The notes below the pieces were generated by a model. The model saw only the letters and a program-made list of their open reading frames with translations. It was not told the DNA's origin and searched no databases. Positions 3,429 to 5,929 of a stretch of 5,929 bases of DNA are shown in pieces. How positions within the stretch are numbered: the first letter of the stretch is position 1; each line of letters opens with the position of its first letter. The translations under genes were made by a program, and so were the position numbers. Source of the stretch: JAQVWU01 sp964628455 (GTDB lineage: Bacteria; Bacillota; Clostridia; Oscillospirales; CAG-272); contig CAZVPD010000204.1 of NCBI GenBank assembly GCA_964628455.1, positions 1-5,929 of the forward strand. Reading direction: 5' to 3'.

Positions 3429-5493
3429 ACAGGGTGGAGAGCAGGGAAGCGACCAGGGATACGACGGTGATCTGCGTGTTGATGGAGGGGCCCGACGTGT
3501 CCTTGAAGGGATCGCCGACGGTGTCTCCGACGACCGCGGATTTATGCGCTTCGGAGCCGCGTCCGCCCTCGTGGCCGGATTCGACGTATTTCTTGGCGTT
3601 GTCCCACAGACCGCCCGAGTTCGACATGAACAGGGCGAGCAGCAGGCCGCAGATGATGTTGCCCGCGAGGAAGCCGCCGATGGCCTGGACTCCGCCGACA
3701 AAACCGACGACGACCGTCGATACGATGGCGAACAGGCCCGCCGGGATCAGCTCTTTGAGCGCTCCGTCGGTCGCGATCTGGATGCATTTGTCGTATTCGG
3801 GCTCGACGCCCTCTTTGCCCTCTTTCAGGCCGATGATCTCTTTGAACTGCCTGTGGATCTCGGCGACCAGGCGCTGTGCGTTTCTGTCCACGCCGAGGAT
3901 GAGGAGCGCCGAGAAAACGGCCGGGATGGCGGCGCCGATGAGCAGGCCGAAGAATACGGTCGGGTTCATGATGTCAAAGCCGGTGATGCCCTCGAGCCCG
4001 TGCTCGAGCGCGGCCGCGTTGACTTCGCTGATGAACGCGCCCAGCAGCGCGATGACGGTCAGGCCCGCCGCCGCGATGGCGAAGCCCTTGGTGATGGCCT
4101 TGACGGTGTTTCCCGCCGAGTCAAGCTCGTCGGTGATGCCGAGGACATCGTCGCCCAGGCCGCCCATTTCCGCGAGTCCCCTCGCGTTGTCCACGATCGG
4201 TCCGTAAGCGTCGTTCGATACGATCATGCCGACGATCGAAAGCATGCCGACCGCCGCCATCGAGATGCCGAACATCGCGGATTGGAGCGGGAATCCGGGG
4301 TAGATCGGCTCGCAGATCTTATAAGCCGCGAGGGCCGCGATCGCGATGCCCGTCATGGCCGGAAGCACGCTGAGAAATCCGTAGGAGATGCCCGAGAGGA
4401 TGGTGAACGCGGGGCCGGATTTCGAGGCGTGCGCCACATGGTGGACCGGCTTTTTCTTGTCGTCCGTAAAATAGTCGGTCGTGATGCCGATGAGCACGCC
4501 CACGAACAGGCCGATGATGCTCGCGGCCCAGATCCGCCACTGGAAACCGAAGAGATAGGTCGCGGCAGCCGTGAGGACGGTGAAAGCCGCGGTCGTCACG
4601 TAGGTGCTGGAGTTGAGCGCCTTTGTGGGGCTGCCGTGCTTGCCTATGCGGGCCGTCATGACGCCGATGATGGACGACAGGAGCCCGAGGGCTGCGTAGC
4701 AGAACACCATGTTCACGTTCATCGTTTTGCCCGTGACGGCGTCAAGCGAGGTCGCCATGATCAGCGCGGCCGTCATGCTGGCCACGTTGGAGTCGAAAAG
4801 GTCCGCGCCCATGCCCGCGACGTCGCCCACGTTGTCGCCGACGTTGTCCGCGATGACGGCGGGGTTTCTGGGGTCGTCCTCGGGGATGCCGAGTTCGACT
4901 TTACCGACAAGGTCGGCGCTGATATCCGCCGTTTTGGTGAAGATGCCGCCGCCCGCTTTGGCGAACAAAGCGAGGGAGCTCGCGCCGAAACTGAATCCGA
5001 GCAGCACGGAGGAATCGCCCGTCAGGACGAACACCAGCGTGATACCGAGCAGGCTGGTCCCGACGACCGCCATGCCCATGACCGCGCCGCCGCGGAAGCC
5101 CGCCATGAACGACGGCTTGATGCCCCTTTTGGCGGCTTCGGCCGATTTCATATTGGCGATGGTGGCGACCTCAAGGCCGATCTTGCCGGCGATCGCCGAA
5201 AAGACCGTCCCGACGATATACGCCGCCGTCATTTTTAAATTGTCGGCCGGCGAGCCCGTCCAGATCGGTTTCGGGAGAAACACGAGGATCAGCACGGCAA
5301 ACACGCCCGCGAACTTCGCCAGGACCGCGTATTCGCGCCTGAGGAACGTCCGCGCGCCCTGTTTGATCAGCGCGCCGGCTTTCGCGATCTTCACGTTGTC
5401 CGCCGGCTGCTTCTTCACCCACAGGTACAGCCAGAACGCCAGGGCGAAGGCCAGAACGGAGATCAAAACGGAAAGTGCCTGAAATAAGTCCAT
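3429..5493 (-). CDS. hppA: Membrane-bound proton-translocating pyrophosphatase (3' end in gap)
   Basis: Hydrolyses cytoplasmic pyrophosphate and uses the energy to pump H+ out across the cell membrane. 688 residues are readable before the gap, near the family's usual length, so only a few are missing. The protein is a chain of hydrophobic segments (the family has 16 helices) joined by conserved acidic loops. Motifs seen: ADLVGKVE (193-200), EDDPRNPA (205-212), DNVGDNVGDVAG (216-227), NDAYGPIVDNARG (427-439), SNSGGLWDNAKKYVE (624-638) and VGDTVGDPFKDTSGPS (655-670), which bind Mg-PPi. In GNTVKAITKG (461-470), Lys465 and Thr468 occupy the two positions that define the K+-independent class; the K+-dependent class has Ala and usually Gly or Ala there. 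The start ATG 5493 has AGAAGGG six bases upstream; an upstream in-frame ATG at 5574 overlaps the -10 box and cannot be used. It is a single-gene unit with promoter 5573-5601 and terminator 3384-3416. Confidence 0.96.
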
Positions 5494-5566
5494 CGATAAC
5501 CCTTCTTTCGGAGAAATAATAATAGAATAAATAAAATATTGGGAGTGTGAAAAAAAAACAAAATAC
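5494..5566 (-). promoter_or_regulatory. hppA 5' leader (about 73 nt) with 5'-end stem
   Basis: The predicted transcript begins near 5566 and runs through an A/U-rich leader to ATG 5493. GGAGT (minus strand, 5569-5565) could pair with ACTCC (5546-5542) across a long U-rich loop, forming a stem at the very 5' end. Near the start codon AGAAGGG (5506-5500) is the ribosome binding site, and TTTCTCC (5516-5510) lies upstream. I see no known riboswitch fold. Confidence 0.4.
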
Positions 5567-5572
5567 TCCGAC

Positions 5573-5601
5573 ATTATATCTTATTCCCGCAGGAATGTCA
5601 A
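5573..5601 (-). promoter_or_regulatory. Perfect-consensus promoter of hppA
   Basis: On the minus strand TTGACA (5601-5596), a 17-bp spacer and TATAAT (5578-5573), both exact consensus. It should give strong sigma-A transcription starting near 5566. The spacer carries a 14-bp near-palindrome (5583-5596) that could be a repressor site. Confidence 0.88.
5583..5596. promoter_or_regulatory. Near-palindrome in the hppA promoter spacer
   Basis: ATTCCCGCAGGAAT is symmetric at 12 of 14 positions and lies between the -35 and -10 boxes, touching the last base of the -35. This is a classical operator position, but no candidate regulator is in the window, and a chance occurrence cannot be excluded from one copy. 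Confidence 0.35.
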
Positions 5602-5878
5602 TATGTATTTACTCTTAACATTTTAGGATTTCGGATGTATTTTTTGGTAGATATTCAGGCGCGGGAGGAAGCATCGTAAAAATCACGGTACAAGACCCGA
5701 CAGTCAGAGGCGGTTTCGGACACCCGGTTGAGCCCGCCGCCGTCGCGGTATTCTACCGTACCGGATCAGGCCAAACAAAAGATTCCTTTCCCGGATTGTT
5801 TTTTGATTTTATGTCCGGCCTGTAAAATACCGCGCCGGAGGTTCTTTCCCCCGTCCGACGGCTTTCTGTCCCCGCCTT
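5602..5878. other. Intergenic region without a recognisable gene
   Basis: Between the hppA promoter and the next leftward gene I see no credible ORF, tRNA or rRNA. The notable content is a nested inverted repeat (5744-5834), a small hairpin CGGTA-TTC-TACCG within it (5747-5757) and a 5-bp stem CCGTC/GACGG around one base (5851-5861). There is no clear T-tract terminator for the gene to the right. Confidence 0.5.
5744..5834. repeat. 91-bp nested inverted repeat
   Basis: CGCGGTATT (5744-5752) is the exact reverse complement of AATACCGCG (5826-5834). Inside it, CAGGCC (5767-5772) pairs with GGCCTG (5817-5822). An alternative inner stem CCGGA/TCCGG (5791-5795, 5814-5818) shares bases with the second pairing. 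The loop is A/T-rich. It may be a degenerate miniature transposable element or the fold of an untranslated region; no target-site duplication is obvious. Confidence 0.4.
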
Positions 5879-5929
5879 TTACGGCAGCAGCTGCACCGCT
5901 TCGCAGAACTTGGCGATGTTCTTCTCGGC
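5879..5929 (-). CDS. C-terminal 16 residues of an unidentified leftward gene (partial)
   Basis: Reading left from the window edge, one frame encodes AEKNIAKFCEAVQLLP followed by TAA (5881-5879). The composition (charged amphipathic helix, G/C-ending codons like hppA) looks like a genuine protein end, and it runs in the same direction as hppA. Sixteen residues are too few to name the family. That it is a gene end is inferred from codon character alone. Confidence 0.5.
   Translation of the reverse strand, partial: AEKNIAKFCEAVQLLP

Noticed and set aside
3544..5238. Long rightward open frame opposite hppA
   Set aside because: Its Arg/Asp/Ala-rich composition is that of an antisense shadow of a G/C-rich gene; there is no ribosome binding site or domain, and hppA fully explains the region.
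5494..5574. A 27-residue N-terminal extension of HppA from ATG 5574
   Set aside because: That ATG overlaps the -10 box of a perfect promoter, has no ribosome binding site, and the extension is not part of the family; ATG 5493 has AGAAGGG at good spacing.

Overview
The window looks like a piece of a Gram-positive (Bacillota, probably Clostridia) genome, possibly a metagenome-assembled one. The evidence is strong purine-rich ribosome binding sites, several promoters at or near the sigma-A consensus (TTGACA-17-TATAAT), intrinsic terminators, a phage terminase of the KARQLGFST type common in Firmicutes phages, and a REP-associated transposase of the type seen in Clostridia. Ten Ns at 3419-3428 mark a scaffold join, so the left part (1-3418) and right part (3429-5929) are two contigs.

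Left part, 1-1709: a leftward phage packaging operon. A terminase small subunit overlaps by 8 bases the start of a terminase large subunit that runs off the left edge. A perfect-consensus promoter precedes the small subunit. This is one end of a prophage or prophage remnant; no integrase or attachment site is visible.

Middle, 1759-2381: a compact regulatory locus. A rightward XRE-type helix-turn-helix regulator converges on, and overlaps by 107 bp, a leftward 62-codon ORF with its own near-consensus promoter and Shine-Dalgarno. The small ORF's first half resembles the hydrophobic pattern of the regulator's C-terminal tail. Each gene appears to carry the other's terminator: a hairpin plus T8 for the small ORF lies in the regulator's Gly-rich linker, and a hairpin after the regulator's stop lies in the small ORF. 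The terminase promoter and the small-ORF promoter share a nearly identical 21-bp block. This locus is the best candidate here for something undescribed.

2466-3346: a REP-associated tyrosine (HUH, Y1) transposase with a strong promoter, followed by a tandem array of about 111-113 bp units. Each full unit has the GTAG-plus-hairpin signature expected of REP substrates. A decayed third unit and an inverted REP-like element close the array.

3384-5601: a leftward housekeeping gene, the membrane proton pyrophosphatase hppA. It has a perfect-consensus promoter, a leader of about 73 nt and a strong intrinsic terminator. The assembly gap falls between its last readable codon and the terminator. The residues that set potassium dependence indicate the potassium-independent, H+-pumping subclass. 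5602-5878 holds no recognisable gene but has a nested inverted repeat, and the last 51 bases are the C-terminus of another, unidentified leftward gene.
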